From Arthrobacter_B sp038069765 (GTDB taxonomy: Bacteria > Actinomycetota > Actinomycetes > Actinomycetales > Micrococcaceae), in NCBI RefSeq assembly GCF_038069765.1, contig NZ_JBBPFS010000004.1:437875-501874 (forward strand): a stretch of DNA of 64,000 nucleotides. Reading direction: 5' to 3'. Within the stretch, counting starts at the first letter, position 1. Every line of letters starts with the position of its first letter. The notes below the pieces were generated by a model. The model saw only the letters and a list, made by a program, of their open reading frames with translations, did no database searches and was not told the DNA's origin. Position numbers and translations under genes: made by a program. Shown here piece after piece: positions 33,988 to 41,954 of this stretch.

Positions 33988-35042
33988 CAGGACTCCTTGA
34001 CGGCGTCGGGGTCGGCATTACGCACGTAGGAATCGTCAAAGAGGCTGTCCAGGGCGGTGTCGATCTTGGCCTGGTCCGCAACGTCTCCGGTCTCCACGAG
34101 CGTGGGGCCGATCTTCTCCAGGACGCTGCGCTGCGCCTCGCCCGGGGCGGGGTCGACGTCGAGGTTGCTGCGTTCGAGCACCACGGTCTGCGCAACGGCC
34201 AGATCCAGTCCGGCGACATCGGCGAGGATCTGCGCGGTTTCCTCCGGGTTCTCCGCAGCCCAGGCGCGGGCCTTCTCGTAGGCGTTGACGACGGCCTGTG
34301 CCTGCTCGGGATCCTCCTCAAGGAACGCCTCATTTGCGGCCAGGATGCCGTAGGTGTTGAAGTCCAGGTTCCGGTGGACCAGCCGGGCACCGTTTTGCTC
34401 GGCGCCGGCCATGATCGGGTCAAGTCCGGCCCAGGCGTCCACCGAACCGTTCTCCAGCGCGGTGCGTCCGTCGGCGTGCTGCAGCTGCTCCACGGTGACG
34501 TCGGTGAGGCTCAGCCCGGCCTCTTCCAGGGCCTGGACCAGGAAGAAATACGGGTCCGTGCCCTTGGTGGCGGCCACCGACTTGCCCTTGAGGTCCGACA
34601 CGGAGGTGATCTCCGAATCCGCGCCGACTACCAGCGCTGACCACTCGGGCTGGGAAAAGACGTCGATGGCCTTGATCGGGGACCCGTTGGCACGGTTGAG
34701 CAGCGCGGCGGAACCGGCCGTGGAACCGACGTCCACCGCTCCGGACCGCAGATTCTCGTTGGCCTTGTTGGACCCGGCGGACTGCACCCACTCCACGGTG
34801 ACGCCGTCCTCCGCGAGCGTTTCCTCCAGCCAGCCCTGGTCCTTGATGATCAGGCTCAGCGGGTTGTACGTCGCGAAGTCCAGGGTGAGTGTTCCGCCGT
34901 CGGCGGTTCCGGCGTTCGCGGCAGATTCGGAATCCTCCCCGGCCACGCAGCCGGTCAGCAGCAGGGACGCTGCGGCTGCGGCCGCGGCGAGGGCCTTGAT
35001 GGGGGAGGAAATCGGAGAGGAGCTGCGGGAACGGCTGTTCAT
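33987..35042 (-). CDS. ABC transporter substrate-binding lipoprotein, SsuA-like
   Basis: 351 aa. Signal peptide with lipobox SLLLTGCVAG. The mature domain (LTLDFATYNPLSLIIKDQGW, VEWVQSAGSNKANENLRSGA, VDVGSTAGSAALLNRANGSP) follows the aliphatic-sulfonate binding-protein pattern, as does VSDLKGKSVAATKGTDPYFF. Ligand is probably an organosulfonate or related organosulfur compound; sulfonate, taurine and nitrate binders cannot be separated by eye. Lies 140 bp downstream of the ATPase gene. Confidence 0.88.
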   Translation of the reverse strand: MNSRSRSSSPISSPIKALAAAAAAASLLLTGCVAGEDSESAANAGTADGGTLTLDFATYNPLSLIIKDQGWLEETLAEDGVTVEWVQSAGSNKANENLRSGAVDVGSTAGSAALLNRANGSPIKAIDVFSQPEWSALVVGADSEITSVSDLKGKSVAATKGTDPYFFLVQALEEAGLSLTDVTVEQLQHADGRTALENGSVDAWAGLDPIMAGAEQNGARLVHRNLDFNTYGILAANEAFLEEDPEQAQAVVNAYEKARAWAAENPEETAQILADVAGLDLAVAQTVVLERSNLDVDPAPGEAQRSVLEKIGPTLVETGDVADQAKIDTALDSLFDDSYVRNADPDAVKES

Positions 35043-35182
35043 GGGAGTTTCTTTCTCTGGGAAGTCTGGGAAGCATGAGTCAGTGCCGCAAAAGGCACGG
35101 GAGGACCGGGAGTGCGCCCGGGAACCGGGGCGCGTCCCGGGAGGGCGGCAGCCGGGATGGTTCCGGGAGGGGCGCTGGACGG

Positions 35183-36016
35183 CTAGTGGCGGTCGACGCC
35201 GAGGCGGGCCAGGAGCTCGCCGCGCATTCGTGCCAGCTCCGCCGACGCGCGGTTCCGCGGCCGGCTGCCGGGCACGGTGATGGTGTCCGTGATCGTGGCG
35301 CCGGGGGTTCCGGGCTCTTTGCCGAGGATGATGATGCGGTCGGCCAGCTGGAGGGCCTCGTCCACGTCGTGGGTCACCAGCAGCACGGTGGTGGGGGTGG
35401 CCCGGTGCACTGAGAGCAGCAGGTCCTGCATCTTCAGCCGGGTCAGTGCATCCAGGGCACCGAAAGGTTCATCGAGCAGCAGCACCCCGGGGGTGCGGGC
35501 CAGTGCCCGGGCCAGCGAGGCGCGCTGCGCCATGCCGCCCGAGACGGCCCGCGGCCGGTGCTTGGCGAAGGACGCCAGTTCCACCAGTTCCAGCAGTTCG
35601 GCGACCTTGGCCTTGCCGTTTTTGGCGCTTGTGCCCTTGGGCAGTCCCATGGCGATGTTGGCCTGCAGAGTCTGCCAGGGCAGCAGCCGGGGTTCCTGGA
35701 ACGCGACGGCGCAGCGGTCGTCGATTCCGTTCACGGCAGTGCCGTTGATCAGGACTTCGCCGGTGCTGGCAGGATCCAGGCCGGCAGCGGCACGCAGCAG
35801 CGTGGACTTTCCGCAGCCGCTGGAACCCAGGATGGCCAGGACCTCGCCGGGGGAAACTTCAAAGGTGATGTCCCGGAGGACGAGGTGGGCCTCAGGTCCG
35901 GTGCCGAAGCTGCGGCCCAGGCCGGAAAAGGTCACGGGAAGCGCGGAGCCGGCGGGTGCCTGCCCGGAAACAGCGGGCGGGGCGGCGGCAGGGGACTGTG
36001 AAGCCAAGGCGGTCAT
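35183..36016 (-). CDS. ABC transporter ATP-binding protein, SsuB-like
   Basis: 277 aa from ATG at 36016; the longer open frame runs through the riboswitch and is not coding. Walker A GSSGCGKST, Q-loop FQEPRLLPW, signature AVSGGMAQRASLARALAR, Walker B GVLLLDEPFGALD and H-loop VTHDVDEA. The Q-loop and signature are of the nitrate/sulfonate/taurine class. First gene of the operon, with its Shine-Dalgarno GGAGAG directly after the aptamer. Confidence 0.92.
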   Translation of the reverse strand: MTALASQSPAAAPPAVSGQAPAGSALPVTFSGLGRSFGTGPEAHLVLRDITFEVSPGEVLAILGSSGCGKSTLLRAAAGLDPASTGEVLINGTAVNGIDDRCAVAFQEPRLLPWQTLQANIAMGLPKGTSAKNGKAKVAELLELVELASFAKHRPRAVSGGMAQRASLARALARTPGVLLLDEPFGALDALTRLKMQDLLLSVHRATPTTVLLVTHDVDEALQLADRIIILGKEPGTPGATITDTITVPGSRPRNRASAELARMRGELLARLGVDRH

Positions 36017-36021
36017 GTTAA

Positions 36022-36187
36022 CTCTCCATCGGTCCTGGCAGTAGCACCCTACGGAAAACGCCTTGGGCCGGTTACGGCCTCCTGCGGCGTTGTCCTCGTT
36101 ATTGCCGTTCCTCAAGGAGAAGGTACGGCAACCAGGGTTGCTGCGGCTTCACTGATCCAGGTCTCTCAGCCGCTCGGGATGGTCAAG
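36022..36187 (-). ncRNA. SAM-I (S-box) riboswitch
   Basis: On the minus strand the core reads GAGCGGCTGAGAGACCTGG, GTGAAGCCGCAGCAACC, and after a long P3/P4 region AGGGTGCTACTGCCAGGACC; these are the conserved S-box blocks. P1 pairs CCATC near 36183 with GATGG near 36027. The insert between the conserved halves is about 90 nt and contains two extra hairpins. GATGG runs straight into the GGAGAG Shine-Dalgarno of the SsuB-like gene, so ligand binding should hide the start site. SAM abundance would switch the importer-acs operon off. Confidence 0.85.
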
Positions 36188-36285
36188 TGCTACTAAACGC
36201 GCCATTCGGGAAACGGGCAAGTCCCCGGCGTAATATTTCGCTGCGCTGCCCTGGCGGCCCACAAGCCGGTGCAGGCTGTGGATCA

Positions 36286-37110
36286 TCATCTGCGCAGGCT
36301 TTCGAGGGCAGGGTGGGCCTTCAGTCCGTGCTCCCCGTAGAGTGCCCAGACCAAGTAGGCGATGGCCACCGGCGCCTCCGCTCCTCCGATCAGAAGCGGT
36401 TCCGAGGAGTGGAATTCGAGCACCATGCTGTTGTTCTCCGGCTCGGGATAACAAACGGAGACGTGCGCGTAATAGAAGCTGAGCCACCTGCCGTTTGCTT
36501 GGCAGATAATCCTCCGGTCGGTCAGGAACATTTGACTGTGCTGGGAATCGCGCCACTGTTGGCGCGATGCAGCCTGAGCTGCCCGCCGTCGTGATCTGTT
36601 GGCTAGGGCGGTAACTCCGAATCCTGCTAGGACAAAGGCAGGCTGCCCCCAAAAGAATCCCGATGTATGAACATAAGTTCCGTTGAGGCCGTAAAAGCGT
36701 GCATAATCCGCTCTGATTGAAAGGTGCACTGTTTCGCCCGGTTCCAGAACGATTCCCCACACTTCAAGGGACGCCGGCCGGTGTCCCGCCGAGAGTTGTG
36801 CAACCAGGTTTCTGGCCGCGGCCCATGAGTTCTCGTAGTTTTGTTGAAGATTTGCCTGGGCCTGCTCCGATTTGGTGAGATGGCCGCCGGACCGCCGATA
36901 GCCGCGGAAAACGCGGTAACCGTTCCGCACCGTACGGATCACCAAAACAATGGTGAGCACAACCCACATCAGGAAAATGGCGAGTTGAATGAGGGCCTGA
37001 ACATTGACACTGCTGCCGGACTGGAGGTTGATGTTTGTCCCCAGGGCCGCGCCGAGATAAAGCGCAAAAACACCAACAAACGGCACGATCCAGCTCAGGT
37101 GTCTTTTCAT
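36286..37110 (-). CDS. Hypothetical membrane protein
   Basis: 274 aa from ATG at 37110. Two N-terminal hydrophobic segments (residues 5-22 and 40-62), a central soluble stretch, a further hydrophobic patch near 165-185 and a C-terminal domain with MFLTDRRIICQANGRWLSFY, which resembles PH-like/GRAM-type domains. Codon use is less GC-rich than its neighbours, suggesting later acquisition. TATTGT lies 7 nt before the ATG. No known function. Confidence 0.65.
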   Translation of the reverse strand: MKRHLSWIVPFVGVFALYLGAALGTNINLQSGSSVNVQALIQLAIFLMWVVLTIVLVIRTVRNGYRVFRGYRRSGGHLTKSEQAQANLQQNYENSWAAARNLVAQLSAGHRPASLEVWGIVLEPGETVHLSIRADYARFYGLNGTYVHTSGFFWGQPAFVLAGFGVTALANRSRRRAAQAASRQQWRDSQHSQMFLTDRRIICQANGRWLSFYYAHVSVCYPEPENNSMVLEFHSSEPLLIGGAEAPVAIAYLVWALYGEHGLKAHPALESLRR

Positions 37111-37270
37111 GTCGCACACAATAGCGACTGGGCGCGCCAGCGGAAGCGTGTTTTGGGTCCGGCAACGGGCGGGACCCCGGCCGGCGGCAGGAGTGGGCAG
37201 CAACGGGCAGGTTCACAAAAGGTCATTGACTTCCCAAGCGCTGCAGTGCTGTGCAGATACTGGAGCCGAA

Positions 37271-37375
37271 GGATCATGAGTCCCAACGCGAAGCTCTGGC
37301 TGGTTGGGCGGCAACCCTCTTCTCCGTAGCGGGGTGCCCCAGATGAGGATCCGGCCGTCCCGCGTCCGCGGACGG
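37271..37375 (+). ncRNA. SAM-IV-type riboswitch
   Basis: The run GGATCATGAG, then AAGCTCTGGCTGGTTGGGCG, GCAACCCTC, CGGGGTGCCCCAGATGAGG and ATCC matches the SAM-IV (or SAM-I/IV variant) consensus, with GGATC at 37271 closing on GATCC at 37348. A further hairpin at 37353-37375 can supply the class IV extra helix. It ends about 50 nt before the monooxygenase start, which suggests control of translation. Class assignment between IV and the I/IV variant is by eye. Confidence 0.85.
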
Positions 37376-37423
37376 CAAGTACGGCGCTCCTTTGCGGGTG
37401 CGTCCCGTTCCGAAAGGTTCCCC

Positions 37424-38839
37424 ATGTCAGAGCAGAGCATCCCCGCGACCGAAGAGAGCAGCCGGCGGCAGATCCGCTTCAATGCCTTCGACATGAACTG
37501 CGTGGGCCACCAGTCGCCGGGCCTGTGGCGCCACCCGCAGGATAAGTCCGCCGAGTACACCGACCTCCGCTACTGGGCGCATCTGGCCAGGACCTGCGAA
37601 AAAGGGCTGTTTGACGGCATTTTCCTCGCGGATGTGCTGGGCACCTACGACGTGTACGGCAGCTCCAACGAGGCCACCCTGCGGCAGGGAACCCAGGTTC
37701 CGGTCAATGATCCGCTGCTGCTGGTGTCCGCGATGGCCCTGGTCACTGAACACCTCGGCTTCGGCGTCACTGCCGGAACCGCGTACGAGCATCCTTATCC
37801 GTTTGCCCGCCGGCTCTCCACGCTTGACCACCTCACCAACGGCCGGGTCGGCTGGAACGTCGTGACCGGGTACCTGCCCTCCGCCGCCCGGAACCTGGGG
37901 GCTGAAGACCAGCTGGAACACGATGAGCGCTACAACCACGCAGATGAGTACCTCGAAGTAATCTACAAACTGCTGGAAGGCTCCTGGGAGGACGGCGCCG
38001 TCGTCCGCGACAAGGAGACCGGCGTTTTCACCGACCCGGCCAAGGTTCATGACATCAACCATGAAGGCAAGTACTTCAAAGTTCCGGGAATCCACATCAG
38101 CGAGCCGTCGCCGCAGCGCACGCCGGTGATTTATCAGGCCGGCGCCTCCCCGCGAGGCATAACGTTTGCGGCTGCCAACGCCGAGGCGGTATTTGTCGGA
38201 GCGCCCACCAAGGAAAAGCTGAAGGCAACGGTCACGAAAATCCGGGACGCCGCCGAGGCCGCAGGCCGGGACCGGCATTCCATCCGGATCTACACGCTGA
38301 TGACCGTTATCACTGCCGCCACCGCAGCAGAAGCCGCCGCCAAACACGAGGACTACCAGCAGTACGCCAGCCATGAGGGTGCCCTGGCGCTGATGTCCGG
38401 GTGGATGGGCGTGGACCTGTCCGGCTACAACCTGGACGAGCCGCTGGGCAACGTGAAATCCAATGCCATCCAGTCCGCCGCGGGCAACTTCCAGAAGCCC
38501 AAGGACGACGGCGAACCCTGGACGGTGCGCGACATCGCCGATTCAGTGGGGATCGGCGGACTGGGGCCGCGGATGGTGGGTTCGGGAGCGGAAATCGCCG
38601 AGGAGATGATCCGCTGGGTGGAAGAGACCGACGTCGACGGTTTCAACCTGGCCTACGCGGTTACGCCGGGCACCTTCGAGGACATCGTCGAGTTTGTGGT
38701 GCCCGAACTGCAGAAGCGCGGCGCCTACCGGACCGAATACAGCGCCGGCACCCTGCGCAACAAGCTGTTCAACCGGGGAGACAAGCTGCCGGAGGAACAC
38801 CGCGGCGCCTCGTACCGGCTGCAGCCGGCGGTGTATTAA
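37424..38839 (+). CDS. FMN-dependent monooxygenase of the NtaA/SnaA/DszA family
   Basis: 471 aa from ATG at 37424, with GAAAGG upstream. Luciferase-like TIM barrel: IRFNAFDMNCVGHQSPGLWR, YWAHLARTCEKGLFDGIFLA, LTNGRVGWNVVTG, LGAEDQLEHDERYNHADEYL and a PVIYQAGASPRGITFAA block. These fit the NtaA/SnaA/DszA clade, which needs FMNH2 from a separate reductase. Family substrates include nitrilotriacetate, pristinamycin II and dibenzothiophene sulfone. The SAM riboswitch in front points to a sulfur-containing substrate. No flavin reductase gene is adjacent. Confidence 0.9.
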   Translation: MSEQSIPATEESSRRQIRFNAFDMNCVGHQSPGLWRHPQDKSAEYTDLRYWAHLARTCEKGLFDGIFLADVLGTYDVYGSSNEATLRQGTQVPVNDPLLLVSAMALVTEHLGFGVTAGTAYEHPYPFARRLSTLDHLTNGRVGWNVVTGYLPSAARNLGAEDQLEHDERYNHADEYLEVIYKLLEGSWEDGAVVRDKETGVFTDPAKVHDINHEGKYFKVPGIHISEPSPQRTPVIYQAGASPRGITFAAANAEAVFVGAPTKEKLKATVTKIRDAAEAAGRDRHSIRIYTLMTVITAATAAEAAAKHEDYQQYASHEGALALMSGWMGVDLSGYNLDEPLGNVKSNAIQSAAGNFQKPKDDGEPWTVRDIADSVGIGGLGPRMVGSGAEIAEEMIRWVEETDVDGFNLAYAVTPGTFEDIVEFVVPELQKRGAYRTEYSAGTLRNKLFNRGDKLPEEHRGASYRLQPAVY

Positions 38840-38960
38840 ACCGGAGTACGCAAGTCGGCTCTGCCTCCGCCGCCATTGACCGTACCCGGGCCCGCTCCTA
38901 CGTTTGAAAGGTGGCGCATCCAATCCGGTGCGTCGTCCCCAGCCTGTGCAGGAGCATGCC

Positions 38961-39578
38961 ATGGAACACTCTCCCAGCGCTTCCGGAATCGCTCTGTCCG
39001 CAGACGGAACCCGCATTGCCTGGTCCCGGCAGGGCAGCGGCCCGCCGCTCGTGATCGTCGATCCCCTCACGGCGGACCGCAGCAGCTCCAGCACGCAGGT
39101 TCTTGCCGACCTGCTTTCGGAGAACCACACGGTTTACACCTATGACCGGCGCGGCATGGGGGAGAGCGGAATGGGGGAGGAATACACGGCAGAGTCCGAC
39201 GTCGATGACTTGCTGGCGGTGGTGCAGGTGGCCGGCGGTTCCGCGAGCCTTTACGGGTTTGCCTCCGGCGCTTTCCTGGCGCTGCGCGCCGCTGAGGAGT
39301 CGGCGGTGATCACCCGGGTGGTGGCGCTGGAGCCAACTCTGGCGCTGGAGGAAGGTGAGGACGAGCTTCTGCTCCTGCAGACCGAACTTGAAGGACTGGG
39401 CGGCGTCCAGGTCCCGGTTCTCGTTCTGGCGGGCAGCACCAGCGGCGACGAAACCCAGGACCTGGCCCGCCGCGCCGCGGCCGCTCTCGATGAGGGGGAG
39501 TTCCAGCTGCTGGAGGGCGATACGACGAGCGTGCCTGACACAGCGCTTGCGGACGCCATCGAGTCCTTCCTGAACTAG
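38961..39578 (+). CDS. Alpha/beta-hydrolase-fold protein lacking the serine nucleophile
   Basis: 205 aa from ATG at 38961, with AGGAG 6 nt upstream. DGTRIAWSRQGSGPPLVIVD and HTVYTYDRRGMGESG are typical of the fold. At the nucleophile elbow the sequence is LYGFASGAFLAL: the GxSxG serine position is Ala. A Ser follows one residue later. The C-terminal part keeps VPVLVLAGSTSGDET but no clear catalytic His (the end reads LLEGDTTSVPDTALADAI, where GxxH is expected). Probably non-catalytic or with an altered role. Short for the family. Confidence 0.75.
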   Translation: MEHSPSASGIALSADGTRIAWSRQGSGPPLVIVDPLTADRSSSSTQVLADLLSENHTVYTYDRRGMGESGMGEEYTAESDVDDLLAVVQVAGGSASLYGFASGAFLALRAAEESAVITRVVALEPTLALEEGEDELLLLQTELEGLGGVQVPVLVLAGSTSGDETQDLARRAAAALDEGEFQLLEGDTTSVPDTALADAIESFLN

Positions 39579-39606
39579 CGCCGGCGAAGTATCCGGCGTC
39601 GCCAGC

Positions 39607-40380
39607 TCAGCCCACTCCCTCCAGCCGCTCTGTGATCCGGGCCAGGGCCAGCTGCTGGGCCGGATTCAGTGCGCTTTGCCGGTACTCGTCAAAAACGGCC
39701 GTGACGGCGGACTCGTCCGCGGCCAGAAGCTGCCCGGAACCCGCGATCGCGTCCCGGACGGGAACAGCGACTGTTTCCACGAAACCGGTAACCAGCTGCT
39801 CCAGCTCTTCGTCGGAGGTTTCCTGGGTGAGCCCGGCAAAGTCGGTGTAAAACTGCAGCACCCCGTCGGCAAGCTCCGACGAGCTCAGTTTCTCGTAGAC
39901 CTCCGCAAGGCTGTTAACACCGTCCTCACCCGCAAGATGTGCCAGCAGGATGGCCTGTTCACGATCCATCTGCCGCACGGATGCAGGAGCTGACGCGGCG
40001 AAGGCGTCAACCACCTGCGCCAGCTCCGGCGGCAGATCCAGTGCGCGGGCCGTCCTGAGCCCGGTGATCAGCCGTTTCCGGCGCTGCAGCAGGTCCATTT
40101 CCGCGTCAATGCGGGCCTCCAGCTCGTCCAGCAGGGCCGTGGCTTCAGCTCCCGGGCCGCCGGTTCCGCCGTCGCCGTCCAACAATTCCGCCATTGCGTC
40201 CAGCGGAATTCCGATGGCGCCAAGCCGCTTGATACGAAGAAGGCGAATGAGGTCCCGGGCGTCGTAATTACGGTACCCGTTGTACCCGCGCTCCGGTTCC
40301 GGCAGTACTCCCAGCTGGTGGTAATGCCGCAATGTCCGCACCGTTACCCCGGCCAGCGCTGCCATCTCACTGCTTTTCAT
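39607..40380 (-). CDS. MerR-family transcriptional regulator
   Basis: 257 aa. MerR helix-turn-helix MKSSEMAALAGVTVRTLRHY then HQLGVLPEPERGYNGYRNYD; the dimerisation helix is EATALLDELEARIDAEMDLL. The C-terminal domain (about 110-257) is helical with no metal-binding Cys, so it probably senses an organic ligand, as in TipA/BmrR-like regulators. Its start overlaps the end of the MFS gene by 14 nt, so it is translated from the same mRNA and likely controls the promoter at 41676-41706. Confidence 0.9.
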   Translation of the reverse strand: MKSSEMAALAGVTVRTLRHYHQLGVLPEPERGYNGYRNYDARDLIRLLRIKRLGAIGIPLDAMAELLDGDGGTGGPGAEATALLDELEARIDAEMDLLQRRKRLITGLRTARALDLPPELAQVVDAFAASAPASVRQMDREQAILLAHLAGEDGVNSLAEVYEKLSSSELADGVLQFYTDFAGLTQETSDEELEQLVTGFVETVAVPVRDAIAGSGQLLAADESAVTAVFDEYRQSALNPAQQLALARITERLEGVG

Positions 40381-41668
40381 CTCCCACCGTCCTCTCGGGG
40401 TCCATTGTGCCCGGTGCCGCGGGCGTTCCGGGTGTGGACGCGGAGGCCTCGAGCGGAACCTGCGGGGTAAGACGCAGGGAGGGCGATCCCAGTGCCCACC
40501 CCGCCGCCGCGGTCCACAGGCCTGCCACGGTCAGGCCTGCCGCAACCAATCCGTGCCGCTCGGCGATAAGGGCTGCTGCCGCCATCCCCGCGGGCGCTGC
40601 CAGAAGGGCCAGGGAGTTCTGGGTTCCCATGATGCGCCCCAGCATCTGTTCCGGGATGCGTTCGACCATGACGGTTCCGGTTACGCATCCGAGCAGGGCG
40701 GAGGCGAGGCCCAGGATCAACGCTCCGGTGAGCATGGCCCACGACGCCGGCAGTGTGCCGAGAATGGCCAGGCCGGCTGCCGTTCCGGCCAGACCGGCGG
40801 TGAGCCAATACCGGCGGAGCCCCGGTCGTGAGGCCAGGACTGCGTAGAGTGTCCCGCCCGCCAGCGTCCCGGCGGCGAGTGCGGCGAGGACGAGCCCCAG
40901 CTCTCCGGGCCGGTTCAGCAGGAAAAAATGCGCGGGCAGGATGATGCCCTGCAGGGCAACCAGGACGCCCACCATCATAAGGGTCATGAGGGTGGCCGCG
41001 CGCAGGGTTTTGTCGCGCTGAAACAAGACGCTCCAGCCCTGCCGCAATTGATTCCAGGCCGGACGATTTTTTGTTAGGGACTCCGGCTCGGGTTTAAGGG
41101 CGCAGGCACTGCCTGGAATGAGAAGCGTCACCGCTGCTGCCGCAAGGGAGGTCCCCGCGGTTATCCAAAGGACCGTGGACCCCTCAAATAAGACCATTAG
41201 TCCGCCCGCGGCCGCCGGCCCGATCACCATGACCAGCGCTCCAATGCTCTCCCGAATTCCGAGGAGTTTCCCTGCGGAAAGACCGGCCGCACGGGCTATT
41301 GCCGGAAGGAGCGCCTCCCGTGCGGTCAAACCCGGCATATCACCTACTGCGCCAAGAATGCCGAAAACAATAAACCAGCCCAGATCCAGACCGGTCAACG
41401 CATCAACCACCGGCAGAGCCGCAAGTGAAACGGCAGAAACAGCGTCGGCAGCAGCGGAGGCGGTGCGCCGGTTGACCCGGTCGATCACCACCCCCGTTAG
41501 CAGGCCGGCCAGGAATGCGGGAACGGCGGTGGATGCCGCCAGGATGCCCGCAGACATGATGCTGCCCGTTGCCTGAAGCAGGATCAGGGGCAGGGCAATT
41601 GCCGCAATGGAGTTTCCCAGCAGTGAAAGCGAGTACGAGGTGAGGTAGAAGACTGCGGTTGATTTCAT
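40367..41668 (-). CDS. MFS transporter
   Basis: 433 aa, about 12 hydrophobic segments starting MKSTAVFYLTSYSLSLLGNS. GVVIDRVNRRTASAAADAVS is the loop 2-3 MFS motif A (GxxxDRxxRR). Resembles the macrolide-type efflux (MefA/enterobactin-exporter-like) branch by layout. Predicted drug or metabolite efflux. Co-transcribed with the overlapping MerR gene; the MerR-type promoter implies induction by a compound it may export. Confidence 0.88.
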   Translation of the reverse strand: MKSTAVFYLTSYSLSLLGNSIAAIALPLILLQATGSIMSAGILAASTAVPAFLAGLLTGVVIDRVNRRTASAAADAVSAVSLAALPVVDALTGLDLGWFIVFGILGAVGDMPGLTAREALLPAIARAAGLSAGKLLGIRESIGALVMVIGPAAAGGLMVLFEGSTVLWITAGTSLAAAAVTLLIPGSACALKPEPESLTKNRPAWNQLRQGWSVLFQRDKTLRAATLMTLMMVGVLVALQGIILPAHFFLLNRPGELGLVLAALAAGTLAGGTLYAVLASRPGLRRYWLTAGLAGTAAGLAILGTLPASWAMLTGALILGLASALLGCVTGTVMVERIPEQMLGRIMGTQNSLALLAAPAGMAAAALIAERHGLVAAGLTVAGLWTAAAGWALGSPSLRLTPQVPLEASASTPGTPAAPGTMDPERTVGDEKQ

Positions 41669-41675
41669 GCTCTCG

Positions 41676-41706
41676 AGTAAGAACTATGACGCTGCGTCGG
41701 AGTCAA
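41676..41706 (-). promoter_or_regulatory. MerR-type promoter/operator with 19-bp spacer
   Basis: Minus strand: -35 TTGACT (41706-41701), a 19-bp spacer, then CTTACT (41681-41676). The spacer and -35 contain the dyad ACT-NN-GACGC-N-GCGTC-NN-AGT. A 19-bp spacing and central dyad are the hallmarks of MerR-activated promoters. The ATG follows the -10 by 7 nt, so the mRNA would be leaderless. Confidence 0.75.
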
Positions 41707-41954
41707 GTTTCCGTTTCCGCCCGCACGGCAGTATCCGTCCCGTATGTCTTCGATTCGAAAACAAGTATCAGTCCGGCAGGGGACAAGGAACCTCCGGTGG
41801 TTTGCTCCACCCACCGGACGCAGTTTCTAAAAAACTTCTTCCCGGAAACAGCAATTTTGCTTTCTGCTCTGGAATACCCCAGCAGTCGGCCTATAGGTTC
41901 AGGGCCCCGAGCGTTCCACTGCGCTTTTGATCTCACTTTAGGCAGGCACACCCT

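Noticed and set aside
36017..36115. N-terminal extension of the SsuB-like protein (start at 36115)
   Set aside because: This stretch is the conserved part of the SAM-I aptamer; GGAGAG and ATG at 36016 give the proper start.
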